Below, in pieces: positions 45,216-53,883 of a stretch of 64,000 bases of DNA. The position numbers and the translations under genes are program-made. Under the pieces are notes generated by a model that saw only the letters and a list, made by a program, of their open reading frames with translations, had not been told where the DNA came from and did not search any database. Position 1 is the first letter of the stretch. Each line of letters begins with the position of its first letter. Source of the DNA: Amorphoplanes digitatis (lineage in GTDB: Bacteria; Actinomycetota; Actinomycetes; Mycobacteriales; Micromonosporaceae); assembly GCF_014205335.1 (NCBI RefSeq), contig NZ_JACHNH010000001.1:3342501-3406500 (forward strand), in the 5' to 3' direction.

Positions 45216-46847
45216 TCAGGCCGGCATGGCCCGCTCCACGATCGCCGCGGTGTCCGCGCCCCGGGGCAGCGTGCCGAACGTGTGCCCCCAGTCGCCGCCG
45301 AGCCGGCTCGCACAGAACGCGTCCGCCACCGCCGCCGGCGCGTGCCGCACCAGCAGCGAGCCTTGCAGCACCACGGCCATCCGCTCCACGACGCGGCGGG
45401 CGTCGGTCTCCAGGTCCTCGCCGTCGCCGAGCAGCGCGGTCAGCCTCGCCGTTGCCGCGTCCAGGCGGGCGTCCGCGCCCGAGGCGGCGGCCACCTCGGC
45501 CCGGAACGCGTCCAGGCTGCCCGGGTCGCGGCGCATCGCGCGCAGCACGTCGAGGGCCTGCACGTTCCCGGAGCCCTCCCAGATCGAGTTCAGCGGCGCG
45601 TCGCGGTAGAGCCGCGGCAGGCCCGACTCCTCCACGTAGCCGTTGCCGCCCAGGCACTCCAGGGCCTCGCCGACCACCGCCGGCTGCCGCTTGCACACCC
45701 AGAACTTGCCGACCGCGATCGCCAGGCGGCCGAACGCGCGTTCCTGCGCGTCGCCGCGTACCCCCCGGTCGACCGCGCCCGCGAGACGCAGCGCGAGCGC
45801 CGTCGCGGCCTCGGACTCCACGGCCAGGTCGGCCAGGACGTTGCGCATCAGCGGCTTGCCGATCAGCGGGCCCCCGAACGCGGACCGGTGCCGGGCGTGA
45901 TGCACCGCCTGCACCAGCGCGGCGCGCATCCCCGAGGCCGACCCGGTCACGCAGTCCAGCCGGGTCATCGAGACCATCTCGATGATCGTCCGCACGCCCT
46001 TGCCCTCGTCGCCGACCAGCCAGCCGACCGTGTCGTCGAACTCCGGCTCGCTGCTGGCGTTGCTGCGGTTGCCGAGCTTGTCCTTCAATCGCTGGATGCG
46101 GAACGTGTTGCGCTCACCGTCGGGCAGCACCCGCGGTACCAAGAAACAGGAGAGCCCGGCCGGCGCCTGCGCCAGCACCAGGAACAGGTCGCACATCGGC
46201 GCGCTGGTGAACCACTTGTGGCCGCGCAGCCGGTAGGTGCCGTCCGCGGCCGGCGTCGCGGTGGTGGAATTGGCCCGGACGTCGGAGCCGCCCTGCTTCT
46301 CCGTCATGCCCATGCCGGCCAGCAGGCCCCGCTTGGCGGCGGGCGCGCGCAGGCCGGGATCGTAGGCGCGGGAGGTCAGCAGCGGCTCGTAGACGGCGGC
46401 CAGCTCCGGCGCGTTGCGCAGGGCCGGCACGACCGCGTACGTCATCGAGATCGGGCAGGAGTGGCCGGCCTCGACCTGGCTCCAGGTGAACATCCCGGCG
46501 GCGCGGGCGACATGCGCGCCGGCCCGCCGGTCCGCCCACGGCGCCGCGGCCAGGCCCTCGCCGACTGCCACCTCCATGAGCCGGTGCCAGGCGGGGTGGA
46601 ACTCGACCTCGTCGACGCGGTGGCCGTAGCGGTCGTGGGTGACCAGGCGCGGCTCGTGCCGGTTGGCCTCCTCGGCCCAGCGCTGCGGCTCGGAGCCGCC
46701 GCCGAACTTGCCGAGCCGGTGCAGGTCGTCGGTCGCCCAGCCGGCGCCCTCGCGGGCGACCCCTTCGAGCAGGGCGGCGTCGGCGGCGATGTCGTGGCCG
46801 ACCAGCGGCGGCGGCTGGTTGACGACGTCATGGGTAGCGGGAGACAT
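45216..46847 (-). CDS. AidB-like acyl-CoA dehydrogenase
   Basis: A 543-residue flavoprotein. The length and the N-terminal extension (VVNQPPPLVGHDIAADAALL) are AidB-type rather than the 380 residues of ordinary acyl-CoA dehydrogenases. FAD and active-site regions are visible: SMTYAVVPALRNAP, GMGMTEKQGGSDVRANST, YRLRGHKWFTSAPMCDLFLV, and LECLGGNGYVEESGLPRLYR with a Glu, then APLNSIWEGSGNVQALDVLR. AidB binds DNA and protects against alkylation; the metabolic reaction is unclear. The ATG at 46847 is chosen for its leaderless -10; a GTG lies six bases upstream. Confidence 0.9.
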   Translation of the reverse strand: MSPATHDVVNQPPPLVGHDIAADAALLEGVAREGAGWATDDLHRLGKFGGGSEPQRWAEEANRHEPRLVTHDRYGHRVDEVEFHPAWHRLMEVAVGEGLAAAPWADRRAGAHVARAAGMFTWSQVEAGHSCPISMTYAVVPALRNAPELAAVYEPLLTSRAYDPGLRAPAAKRGLLAGMGMTEKQGGSDVRANSTTATPAADGTYRLRGHKWFTSAPMCDLFLVLAQAPAGLSCFLVPRVLPDGERNTFRIQRLKDKLGNRSNASSEPEFDDTVGWLVGDEGKGVRTIIEMVSMTRLDCVTGSASGMRAALVQAVHHARHRSAFGGPLIGKPLMRNVLADLAVESEAATALALRLAGAVDRGVRGDAQERAFGRLAIAVGKFWVCKRQPAVVGEALECLGGNGYVEESGLPRLYRDAPLNSIWEGSGNVQALDVLRAMRRDPGSLDAFRAEVAAASGADARLDAATARLTALLGDGEDLETDARRVVERMAVVLQGSLLVRHAPAAVADAFCASRLGGDWGHTFGTLPRGADTAAIVERAMPA

Positions 46848-46853
46848 GCGCAC

Positions 46854-46859
46854 AATCTA
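46854..46859 (-). promoter_or_regulatory. -10 box (TAGATT) of a probable leaderless promoter
   Basis: On the minus strand TAGATT ends six bases before the ATG of the AidB-like gene, with no Shine-Dalgarno, consistent with leaderless transcription. It lies in the short gap after the alpha/beta hydrolase gene. Confidence 0.4.
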
Positions 46860-46874
46860 TGGCCCGCGGCCGGC

Positions 46875-47585
46875 TCAGGACACCGGCGGGGACCAGGTCG
46901 CGGCCATCGCGGCGATGCGGTCGGCGACCCCGTCCGGGTCGACCACCTGATGCAGGTGCCGGCCGGTCATCCGCTCGACGGCCCACCCGCGCGCGGCGGC
47001 CTCGTTCGCCACCTCCTCGTACGGCGGGCCGAACAGCAGGTAGCCGCACGGCTGGCCGTCCCATCCGCCGGGAACGGGGATCTGCTGCTCGTAGTAGCTC
47101 AGCGGCAGCCGCGGCAGCTCTGCCTCGACGGCCTCGCGGGTGGCCCGGTCGGCGAACATCGGGGCGATCTCGGCTTCGTCATACCAGCTCGTCCACGGCG
47201 GCAGGACGCCGTCCTCGGCGATCTTCCGCAGGAATTCCTGGTCCTCTGGCCTGGAAACCGGGGTGGGGCCCTGCCGTGCGGGCAGCGCGGCGTCCACGAA
47301 GAGGCACCCGGCTACCGGCCTGGTCAGCGCGGCGACGATGACCGGGACGAACAGGCCGGCATTGCTGTGCGCGACGAGCACGACCGGGCGGCCGGGTGCG
47401 AGCTCGGCGATCCGTTCGGTGACCAGTTCGGTGACCCTTGGCCAGAACGGTGGCGCGGACCGGGCGACGTTGAGCAGGGAGGGCACCACGACGGTGGCGC
47501 CGTGCGCGGTGAGGCGGTCGGCGACCGGTCCCCACGTGGCGGGGCCGACGGACGGGCTGTGTACGAGAACAAAGGCGGCGTCCAT
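46875..47585 (-). CDS. Alpha/beta-hydrolase-fold protein
   Basis: A 236-residue cytosolic hydrolase-like protein. AAFVLVHSPSVGPATWGPVA is the first strand with the oxyanion region; LVAHSNAGLFVPVIVAAL contains the nucleophile elbow GHSxG-like sequence as HSNAG (Ser in the elbow); the late GRHLHQVVDPDGVAD supplies the catalytic His. It resembles small lipase/esterase or haloperoxidase relatives. The ATG at 47585 starts MDAAFVLVHS. Its leader region is copied in inverted orientation about 410-500 bases upstream in the repeat block. Confidence 0.82.
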   Translation of the reverse strand: MDAAFVLVHSPSVGPATWGPVADRLTAHGATVVVPSLLNVARSAPPFWPRVTELVTERIAELAPGRPVVLVAHSNAGLFVPVIVAALTRPVAGCLFVDAALPARQGPTPVSRPEDQEFLRKIAEDGVLPPWTSWYDEAEIAPMFADRATREAVEAELPRLPLSYYEQQIPVPGGWDGQPCGYLLFGPPYEEVANEAAARGWAVERMTGRHLHQVVDPDGVADRIAAMAATWSPPVS

Positions 47586-47682
47586 GACGCACACGTTCCC
47601 GGAAAGCTCGGGTTGTCGCCAGGCGGACACGTCACGCCGTCAGCGAAAACGGGGGGCTAGTTCGGGTGGGCGGGATTCTGAG
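47580..47682 (+). repeat. Inverted repeat A, left copy (includes hydrolase start and leader)
   Basis: The first bases of the hydrolase gene and its leader (marked by GGTTGTCGCCAGGCGGACAC and GGGATTCTGAG) recur in reverse complement at 47991-48086 with scattered differences and a small indel. It holds no separate gene. Confidence 0.75.
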
Positions 47683-47684
47683 GT

Positions 47685-47953
47685 GGGGGATTCGGTTGCG
47701 GTGGACGGGTGGGGCCGGGGGTGACCACGCACGGCTTTTTGGACCATTTCTATGCTCGTGCGTGGTCACCCCCGGCCCCACCCTCGCGTGGGAGTCTGTC
47801 GCGCCAGGGTCTCGGTTGCTCGCCGCTGGGTGCTGGTTTGGCTTTCGTGTGCACCTTGCGGTGAGGGGTCTGGCTGCCGCGCTGTGGGCGCGGCAGGGAA
47901 TTTGGTCGGGCTGGCCGGCCTAGGTGGTGGGTCACGCGGCGCACCTCGCCGGT
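47685..47953 (+). repeat. Inverted repeat B, left arm
   Basis: About 270 bases, from GGGGATTCGGTTGCGGTGGA to CACCTCGCCGGTC, match the reverse complement of 48131-48401 at roughly 85-90 percent by eye. Indels and substitutions change all reading frames, so long frames here are not genes. The 26-bp hairpin at 47707-47783 lies within it. Confidence 0.8.
47707..47783. repeat. 26-bp perfect hairpin nested in repeat B (left)
   Basis: Positions 47707-47732 (starting GGGTGGGGCCGG) and 47758-47783 (ending GGCCCCACCC) pair perfectly over 26 bp around a 25-nt loop. The same structure occurs at 48302-48378, with the loop differing at about two positions, so four copies of the 26-mer exist in this region. 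It could fold in RNA or DNA and block transcription into the hydrolase. Confidence 0.8.
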
Positions 47954-47990
47954 CGCGGCCCGCGACCGAACAGCCCACGAAGCAGCCGAC

Positions 47991-48086
47991 TCAGAATCCC
48001 GACCAAGAGACCTCGACCTCCCGTTTCGCTGACGGCGTGACGTGTCCGCCTGGCGACAACCCGCGGTTTCCGGGGGCGTCATGGAC
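47991..48086 (-). repeat. Inverted repeat A, right copy
   Basis: Reverse-complement copy of the hydrolase leader, including the start triplets ATG GAC GCC on the plus strand at 48080, but no hydrolase gene follows: the frame meets TGA after 17 codons. It sits between the two arms of repeat B. Confidence 0.7.
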
Positions 48087-48130
48087 GCCCGGCCCTCGGA
48101 TACCCAAGGGCCGGCGTCGCGGTGTGGGTG

Positions 48131-48401
48131 ACCGGCGAGGTGCGTCGCGTGACCCACCACCCACGCTGGCCAGCCCGACCGAAATCCCCGCCGCGCCCAC
48201 AGCCCGGCAGCCAGACCTCCCACCGCAAGGTGCAAACCAAAGCCCCACCAGGCACCCACCGGTGAGCAACCGAGACCCTGGCGCGACAGACTCCCATGCA
48301 AGGGTGGGGCCGGGGGTGACCACGCACGAGCATAGAAACGGTCCAAAGAGCCGTGCGTGGTCACCCCCGGCCCCACCCGTCCACCGCAACCGAATCCCAC
48401 C
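48131..48401 (-). repeat. Inverted repeat B, right arm
   Basis: Reverse-complement copy of 47685-47953, from CGGCGAGGTGCGTCGCGTGA to CGCAACCGAATCCCACC. Together with repeat A the order is A, B, inverted A, inverted B. No coding signal. Confidence 0.8.
48302..48378. repeat. 26-bp perfect hairpin nested in repeat B (right)
   Basis: Arms 48302-48327 and 48353-48378 are the same 26-mer pair as in the left copy, with a 25-nt loop. It lies about 90 bases downstream of the minus-strand HHH-domain gene stop and could also serve as its terminator. Confidence 0.75.
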
Positions 48402-48467
48402 CACACCCGCAGACGACGACGCCCGGCCCTCGCGTGCCGAGGGCCGGGCGTTGTTCGTGTGGGTGTG

Positions 48468-49667
48468 TCAGCTGTCCTGGAGGTTTCGGTCGGCGAGCAG
48501 CTGCGCGCGCTGGGGCCAGGTCGGCAGGCTCGCCGACGAGCGGATCCCGGCCGCCGCGATCGCGGCCCGGAGGGCGGCCTCGTCGCTGGCGGCGAGCTGG
48601 GAGTAGGTGGTGATGCCGGCGCTCTGCAGCGCGCTCGCCATCTTCGGGCCGATGCCCTCGATGCGGGTGAGGTCGTCGGGGGTCGCGGCCTCGGGGGTCC
48701 GTTGTGCCGGCACCGTCTCCGCCCGGGCCTCGACCGGCGCGTCGGCGATCGGCAGCGTGGCCACGGCGGCGGGTTCGGCCTCGACGACTACGGGTGCCGG
48801 CTCGGCTGCGACGGGCTCGGCCTCGACTACTACGGGCTCGGCTACGACGGGCTCGGCTACGACGGCGACGGGCTCGGCTACGACGGGCTCGGCTACGACG
48901 GCGACGGGCTCGGTTTCCGCGGCGACAGGCTCGGCTTCCACGGCGACAGGCTCGGTCTCTGCGGCGGCGGGTGCCGGCTCCGTGGCGAGGTTGCCGGCGA
49001 AGCCGTTCTGCTCGCGGGTGGCGAGCAGGCGGGCCTGAGCCGGCCACGTCGCCAGGTTCGGGGCGGAGCGCAGGCCGGCCGACTTGATCGTGGAGCGCAG
49101 GGTTTCGACGTCGGTGTCGCCGAGCTTGCGGAAGGTGGTGATGCCGGCGGCGGCCAGGGCGGCGGCCGCCTTCGGGCCGACGCCCTCGATGAGGACGAGC
49201 TTGTCCGGGGCGGTGACCTGCGCGGCAACCGGCTCGGCAACGACGACCGGCTCGGGCTCGGCGATGGGCTCCGGTTCCGTCACGGGCTCGGCAACGGCCA
49301 CCGGCTCGGGCTCCGCGACGGGCTCGGGCGCCGCGATGGGCTCGGCAACGGCGACGGGCTCGGGTTCCGCGACCGGCTCCGGCTCTGCGGCAGGCTCGGC
49401 AGCCACGACGGGCTCGGCGGCGGCGACGGGCTCCGGGTCCGCGACGGGCTCGGCGGCGGCGACGGGCTCCGGGTCTGCGACGGGCTCGGCGGCCGCGACG
49501 GGCTCGGCCTCGGCGACGGGCTTGGGCTCGGCGGCGGGCTCGGTGGGAGAGGTCGCGACGTCGGCCGGCGACTGCGCGGAGCGGCGGGCGAGGATGCGAC
49601 CCCGGACCAGCCAGCCCACGAGCAGGAGCACGAGCAGTGCGGCAACTATGGAAAGGAGCGATGCCAC
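48468..49667 (-). CDS. Membrane-anchored protein with two helix-hairpin-helix domains
   Basis: A 399-residue protein. The N-terminal helix [20 protein letters not shown] anchors it in the membrane. Two related HHH modules follow: [20 protein letters not shown] to WPAQARLLA (about 180-235) and [20 protein letters not shown] to WPQRAQLLA (about 335-395). They are separated and preceded by long acidic runs of Ala, Glu, Pro and Val ([16 protein letters not shown] type). HHH modules with GxGPK loops bind DNA backbones or protein partners. The GTG at 49667 is preceded by GGAGG. Function unknown; a tethered DNA-binding or scaffold role is possible. Confidence 0.8.
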   Translation of the reverse strand: MASLLSIVAALLVLLLVGWLVRGRILARRSAQSPADVATSPTEPAAEPKPVAEAEPVAAAEPVADPEPVAAAEPVADPEPVAAAEPVVAAEPAAEPEPVAEPEPVAVAEPIAAPEPVAEPEPVAVAEPVTEPEPIAEPEPVVVAEPVAAQVTAPDKLVLIEGVGPKAAAALAAAGITTFRKLGDTDVETLRSTIKSAGLRSAPNLATWPAQARLLATREQNGFAGNLATEPAPAAAETEPVAVEAEPVAAETEPVAVVAEPVVAEPVAVVAEPVVAEPVVVEAEPVAAEPAPVVVEAEPAAVATLPIADAPVEARAETVPAQRTPEAATPDDLTRIEGIGPKMASALQSAGITTYSQLAASDEAALRAAIAAAGIRSSASLPTWPQRAQLLADRNLQDS

Positions 49668-49689
49668 GGCATGGCCTCCGAAGACAGGG

Positions 49690-49724
49690 ATCGAGATGTA
49701 GCGCGCAGCTTTGCACATCTCGAT
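49690..49724. promoter_or_regulatory. 10-bp perfect inverted repeat between two minus-strand genes
   Basis: ATCGAGATGT (49690-49699) and ACATCTCGAT (49715-49724) are perfect inverted copies 15 bases apart. It lies 60 bases past the stop of the malectin-domain gene and about 23 bases before the HHH-protein start, so it is either a terminator of the former or an operator or leader hairpin of the latter. Confidence 0.45.
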
Positions 49725-49784
49725 ACCGCACCCACCACGGCGTGCCGTATTCGTGACCCCGAGCGGGTGAATTCGCCCGTCTGG

Positions 49785-52742
49785 TCAGGTGTGCGGCCGG
49801 AGCAGGGTGATCCGGTTCGCGCCGAGTTCGGTGACGTACAGGTTTCCGGTCGCGGTGTCCTGGGTGACGTCGAGCGGCTGGCTGAAGCCGGTCAGGCCGT
49901 CGAGGCCGGTGGTGCGGTTGGTCAGTGTGCCGTTCGGGGCGACGTCGAACGTCTCGATGTCCTGTCCCGCCGAGTAGCGGACCACGAGTAGCTTGCCGTC
50001 CAGGGCGCCGCCGCGGTACTCGATGGCGCCGTCGGCCGAGGCGTGCAGGCCCGCGTCGTAGGTGCCGGCCAGGTCGAAGGCGGGGTCCGGCAGCGTGCCG
50101 ACGGGGTACGCGCCGACCTGGAACGCGTCGGTGCCCGCGGTCGGGTTGCCGCCGGCCAGCACCCACTCGCAGCGCAGCGGATTCGGGTGGCCGTAGTAGC
50201 GGCCCGGCTTCACGTCGAACACGTAGTCGGTCTCGGCGGTGGGCACATTGGTCAGCGCCGGCACGGCCGGCCCGGTGTAGCCGCGGCGGGCGCACGACGC
50301 GGGCAGCGGGGTGGGGGTGGCGGGGGTGTTGCCGCCCGCGGCCGAGCCGTTGGTGGGTGCGTACAGGTGGCCGTTGCGGTGCCAGACCAGGTCGAAGGCG
50401 TTGCGGACGCCGGTCGCGTAGAGGGTCAGGGGTGCGCCGGCGGCGTACGGGTCGTAGGCGCCGCCGTCGGCGGTCCGCACGTCGATCGGCGTACCGGTGA
50501 AGGCCGCCGGGTCGAGTCGCAGCACCGCCGCGCTGAGCAGCTGCTCGGGCCGGTTTCCCCAGGTGGAGTCGGCGGCGCCCATCGCGTTGTTGGCGCCCTG
50601 CGAGACGTAGAGCGCGCCGTCGGGTCCGAAGGCGAGCGAGTTCGTCTCGTGGTCCTTGACCGAGCGTGGCAGGTTGATCACGATTGGCGTGTAGGTGCCC
50701 AGGTCCGTGCCGCTGAGCCGGCCGATGCGGCCCGACCAGTCCGGCACGTTCAGCGGCCCGACGTACTCGTAGTTGTCGGTCACCCAGAGGTTGCCCGCGG
50801 GGTCGAAGGCCATGCCGATCACCGTGCGGGCCGGAGCGCCGGGCAGGCCCAGCGCCGCCGCGTTGTCGCGTACCGCGGTGATGGTCGTCGCCGTGCCGAG
50901 AGTGCCGTCGGGGTTGATCGCGAAGCGCAGGATGCGCCCGTCGAGGGTGCCCGCGTAGAGACGGCCGTCGGGGCCCTTGACCACCGTCGTGAAGGGTGCG
51001 CCGGTGGCGACGCCGACGACCTTGTCGAAACCGGGGCCGCCGGGACCGGTGCCGGCCCCGGTCGTGAAGACGATCGAGTACGGGGTGAAGGCGCGCCCGC
51101 TCACGTCGCGCACCCCTGAGGTCAGGGTGAAGCGGTACGCGGTGTTCGCCGCCAGCGGGGAGGTGGGTGAGAGGTTGACGACGTCGCCGCCGCCGCTGGT
51201 GATCGTGGTGGCGGGCACCGTCGCGCCGTCGGTGACCCGGGTCAGCGTCACGGTCGAGCCGGTCAGCGTCGCCTGGTCGACGCCGCCGTTGGGTAGCACC
51301 AGGTCCTCGACCACGCTGGTGGTCGGCGGCACGCCGGTGGCGCCGTTCGCGGGGGTGCTGGTCCGTACCCCGGGCAGGGCGCCGGCGGCCGGGACGCTGG
51401 CCACGTCCACGTAGTTGAACTTGGTGTTGGTGCCGCCGGTCGCGCTGAGCGTGAGCCGTCCGTCGGCGACCGTGACCGTCCGCGTCGCGGTCGCGTGCCT
51501 GGTGGACACGGTCGGCGCGAAGGCGGCGACGGCGTTCTGGTCCTCGATGCCGAGCCAGTGCACGCTGTCGAGCGCGGTGCCGGCGTCGCCGACCGCCGCC
51601 GTCACCGTGTAGGTGCCGTTCGGCACGGCCGCCTCCCAGGAGCCGGGCGTGGTCACGCCGGCCGAGCCGGCGGGCAGCTGGGCGTGCATCAGCGTGGCGA
51701 GCCGCACGTCGGCCTGCCCGGCCGCCGGGTTCCGGTTGCGGCCGTTGCCGGCGAGGCTCAGCGGCGTCGTCGTGCCCGGCTGCACCCAGCCGTATCCGCG
51801 GGCGGCCGCGAACGCGTCGCCGGAGTCGCGCACGTAGCCGGCCGGCGGCGCGGTGGCGGCGTCGGAGAAGTTCACCCGCAGGGTGAAGGCCGCCGGGGTC
51901 GCGGTGACTGTCGCGGACCGCGCGGACTCCGTGCCCGCGGTGTCCACCGCGGTGACGGCGTAGCCGTACGCGGTCCCGTTGGCGACCGCGGTGTCCAGCC
52001 ACGACGGCCGGGCCAGCGGCGCCGGGCCGGAGGCGAGCGCGCCGCCCCGGTAGACGCGGTAGCCGGCGAGGTCGGCCGCGGCCGACGCCGTCCAGGCGAG
52101 CGCGACCTGCGAGTCACCGGGCGTCGCGGTCAGGCCGGCCGGCGTCGCGGGCGGCCCGACCCGGGCGATCTCCACATAGTTCAGCTTGGTGTTGGTGCCG
52201 CCGACCGCGTCGAGGGTCAGCCGGCCGTCGCTGACCGGCACGGTCGCGGTGGCGGTGCGGAACTCGGCCGCGGCGGTCGAGACGAACCCGGAGACCACGG
52301 CGACGCCCTCTGCCCGGATCGTGTGCGAGCTGTCGTACGGGGCCCGGTCGCCGACCGCGACGGTCACCTGGTAGGTGCCGGCCGGCACCGCGTACTCCCA
52401 GGCGCCCGGCGTCGCCACGCCGGCGGTGCCGCCGACGTCGCCGTACTGGAGGTGGATGAGGGTGTTGAGCCGCGGGTCGATGCCGGCCCGCGCGCGGTCG
52501 CGGGTGTTGCGGGTCAGGTCCAGCGGGTCGTGGGTGCCGGCGACCACCCAGCCGGACCCGCGCGCCGCGTCGAACGCCAGGCCCGTGTCGGCGGTGTACC
52601 CGGCCGGCACCGTCGACGCCGCGGGCTGGAAGTTGATCTTCGCGACGGGTGTCACGGCGGCGCGCGCGGGCGCCACCGCGGCGAACGGCGCGGCCAGCGC
52701 GGCCAGTGCGGCCAGCGCCACGATCCACAGACGACGATGCAC
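49785..52742 (-). CDS. Large secreted malectin-like / FN3 / sorbosone-dehydrogenase-like protein
   Basis: A 985-residue exported protein. The signal peptide (LWIVALAALAALAAPFAAVA then PARA) precedes a malectin-like carbohydrate-binding domain (VAKINFQPAASTVPAGYTAD), a fibronectin type III domain (PATPAGLTATPGDSQVALAW), a second malectin-like domain (LRVNFSDAATAPPAGYVRDS), a Big_5-type Ig-like domain (TSTPANGATGVPPTTSVVED) and a C-terminal beta-propeller of the glucose/sorbosone dehydrogenase type (GPDGRLYAGTLDGRILRFAI, YATGVRNAFDLVWHRNGHLY). It probably binds and oxidises a polysaccharide or sugar outside the cell. GTG start follows CTGGGGG. Confidence 0.85.
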   Translation of the reverse strand: MHRRLWIVALAALAALAAPFAAVAPARAAVTPVAKINFQPAASTVPAGYTADTGLAFDAARGSGWVVAGTHDPLDLTRNTRDRARAGIDPRLNTLIHLQYGDVGGTAGVATPGAWEYAVPAGTYQVTVAVGDRAPYDSSHTIRAEGVAVVSGFVSTAAAEFRTATATVPVSDGRLTLDAVGGTNTKLNYVEIARVGPPATPAGLTATPGDSQVALAWTASAAADLAGYRVYRGGALASGPAPLARPSWLDTAVANGTAYGYAVTAVDTAGTESARSATVTATPAAFTLRVNFSDAATAPPAGYVRDSGDAFAAARGYGWVQPGTTTPLSLAGNGRNRNPAAGQADVRLATLMHAQLPAGSAGVTTPGSWEAAVPNGTYTVTAAVGDAGTALDSVHWLGIEDQNAVAAFAPTVSTRHATATRTVTVADGRLTLSATGGTNTKFNYVDVASVPAAGALPGVRTSTPANGATGVPPTTSVVEDLVLPNGGVDQATLTGSTVTLTRVTDGATVPATTITSGGGDVVNLSPTSPLAANTAYRFTLTSGVRDVSGRAFTPYSIVFTTGAGTGPGGPGFDKVVGVATGAPFTTVVKGPDGRLYAGTLDGRILRFAINPDGTLGTATTITAVRDNAAALGLPGAPARTVIGMAFDPAGNLWVTDNYEYVGPLNVPDWSGRIGRLSGTDLGTYTPIVINLPRSVKDHETNSLAFGPDGALYVSQGANNAMGAADSTWGNRPEQLLSAAVLRLDPAAFTGTPIDVRTADGGAYDPYAAGAPLTLYATGVRNAFDLVWHRNGHLYAPTNGSAAGGNTPATPTPLPASCARRGYTGPAVPALTNVPTAETDYVFDVKPGRYYGHPNPLRCEWVLAGGNPTAGTDAFQVGAYPVGTLPDPAFDLAGTYDAGLHASADGAIEYRGGALDGKLLVVRYSAGQDIETFDVAPNGTLTNRTTGLDGLTGFSQPLDVTQDTATGNLYVTELGANRITLLRPHT

Positions 52743-52912
52743 GGCGATCCCCCAGACCGGCCCTCACCGGACCGGTGTCACGCTCGCACGATCATGGCCC
52801 TGTGGAATCTGTCAGGAATCCGTCGAAGTCATATCCGCAGCTCAGGCCGGGAGGCGTTTGGTCCGTGCCCGATCACTGCGCGGGAACACCGAGACCTGGC
52901 CAAATGCGTGGA

Positions 52913-53812
52913 TCAGCGGTGCCGCCGGGCGATCGCGTACAGATCGCGGGCCGGGCCGATGAGCTGGTCGCCGGCCGGCCAGACCGCGCGCAGGTGCCGC
53001 TGCATCGGCATCGCCGTCGGCACCGCGACCAGCGTGCCGGCGGCCAGGTCGGCGGTGACGGCCAGCGAACTGAGCACCGCCGCGCCGCTGCCCGCCGCGA
53101 CCGCGTGCTTGATCGCCGTCGTCGACGACAGCTCCAACAGCGGTGCCTCCGCCGTCAGCGGCCGTAGCGACTCCTCGAACGCGCGCCGGGTGCCCGAGCC
53201 CGCCTCCCGCGACACCAGCGGGGTCGCGGCCAGCTCGGCCGCGGTGACGCCGCGCCGCCGCCTCGACCAGGGATGACCCGGCGCAACGACGACCACCAGC
53301 CGGTCGGCGGCGACGGCCTCGGCGTGCAGCCCGGCCGGCACGTCCGGGCCCTCGACGAAGCCCAGCTCCACCTCGCCCGCGAGGACCGCCGCGGCCACCT
53401 CGGCGGAGTTCGCCGCCCGCAGCGTCACGCTCAGCCCGGGATGCCCGGACCGCAGCGCGACCAGCCACGCGGGCAGCAGATACTCCGCGACGGTCTGGCT
53501 GGCGGCCACCGCGAGCCGGCTCTCGTGGCTGGTGCGCAGCGCGGCGGCGCCGGCGGCCAGGGCGTCGGCCGCGTCGACGGCCGCCCGCGCCCAGTCGGCG
53601 ACCAGGGCGCCGGTGCCGGTCAGGGTCGAGCCGCGCGGCGAACGGTGCAGCAGGGTCAGCCCGAGCCGGCGTTCCAGCTCACGCAGGCGGGCGCTGGCGG
53701 CCGGCTGGGAGATGCGGTGCGCGGCCGCCGCCCGGCCGACACTGCCCAGCCGGGCGACGCTGAGCAGCAGGTCGAACGGGGTGAGGTCGGTGACCTGCGG
53801 CGGCAGAGGCAT
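52913..53812 (-). CDS. LysR-family transcriptional regulator
   Basis: A 299-residue regulator. The winged helix is TPFDLLLSVARLGSVGRAAA then AHRISQPAASARLRELERRL and GLTLLHRSPRGSTLT. The effector domain (SRLAVAASQTVAEYLLPAWL, AGEVELGFVEGPD) is complete. It is divergent from the TDT transporter with only a short gap and most likely controls it, the common LysR arrangement. ATG at 53812 overlaps its own probable binding site. Confidence 0.9.
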   Translation of the reverse strand: MPLPPQVTDLTPFDLLLSVARLGSVGRAAAAHRISQPAASARLRELERRLGLTLLHRSPRGSTLTGTGALVADWARAAVDAADALAAGAAALRTSHESRLAVAASQTVAEYLLPAWLVALRSGHPGLSVTLRAANSAEVAAAVLAGEVELGFVEGPDVPAGLHAEAVAADRLVVVVAPGHPWSRRRRGVTAAELAATPLVSREAGSGTRRAFEESLRPLTAEAPLLELSSTTAIKHAVAAGSGAAVLSSLAVTADLAAGTLVAVPTAMPMQRHLRAVWPAGDQLIGPARDLYAIARRHR

Positions 53813-53825
53813 AACCGCAGCCTAT
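53811..53825. promoter_or_regulatory. LysR-type binding site (T-N11-A)
   Basis: ATAACCGCAGCCTAT is an ATA-N9-TAT dyad containing the T-N11-A core used by LysR proteins. It overlaps the LysR start codon and lies about 60 bases before the TDT gene, fitting autoregulation plus control of the transporter. Confidence 0.35.
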
Positions 53826-53883
53826 GACGCATGAGGGTCGCGACGGGTACCGGGGCGGCGCGGGCGGCCGGAGAGTGGTGACC

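Noticed and set aside
47750..48606. Long open frames on both strands across the inverted repeats
   Set aside because: They run through both repeat arms, give arginine/proline-rich translations without motifs, and the two arms encode different frames because of indels. High GC explains open frames.
48700..49560. Repetitive plus-strand frames rich in Gly, Ser and Thr
   Set aside because: They are shadows of the Ala-Glu-Pro-Val linkers of the minus-strand HHH protein, which has the ribosome binding site and recognisable domains.
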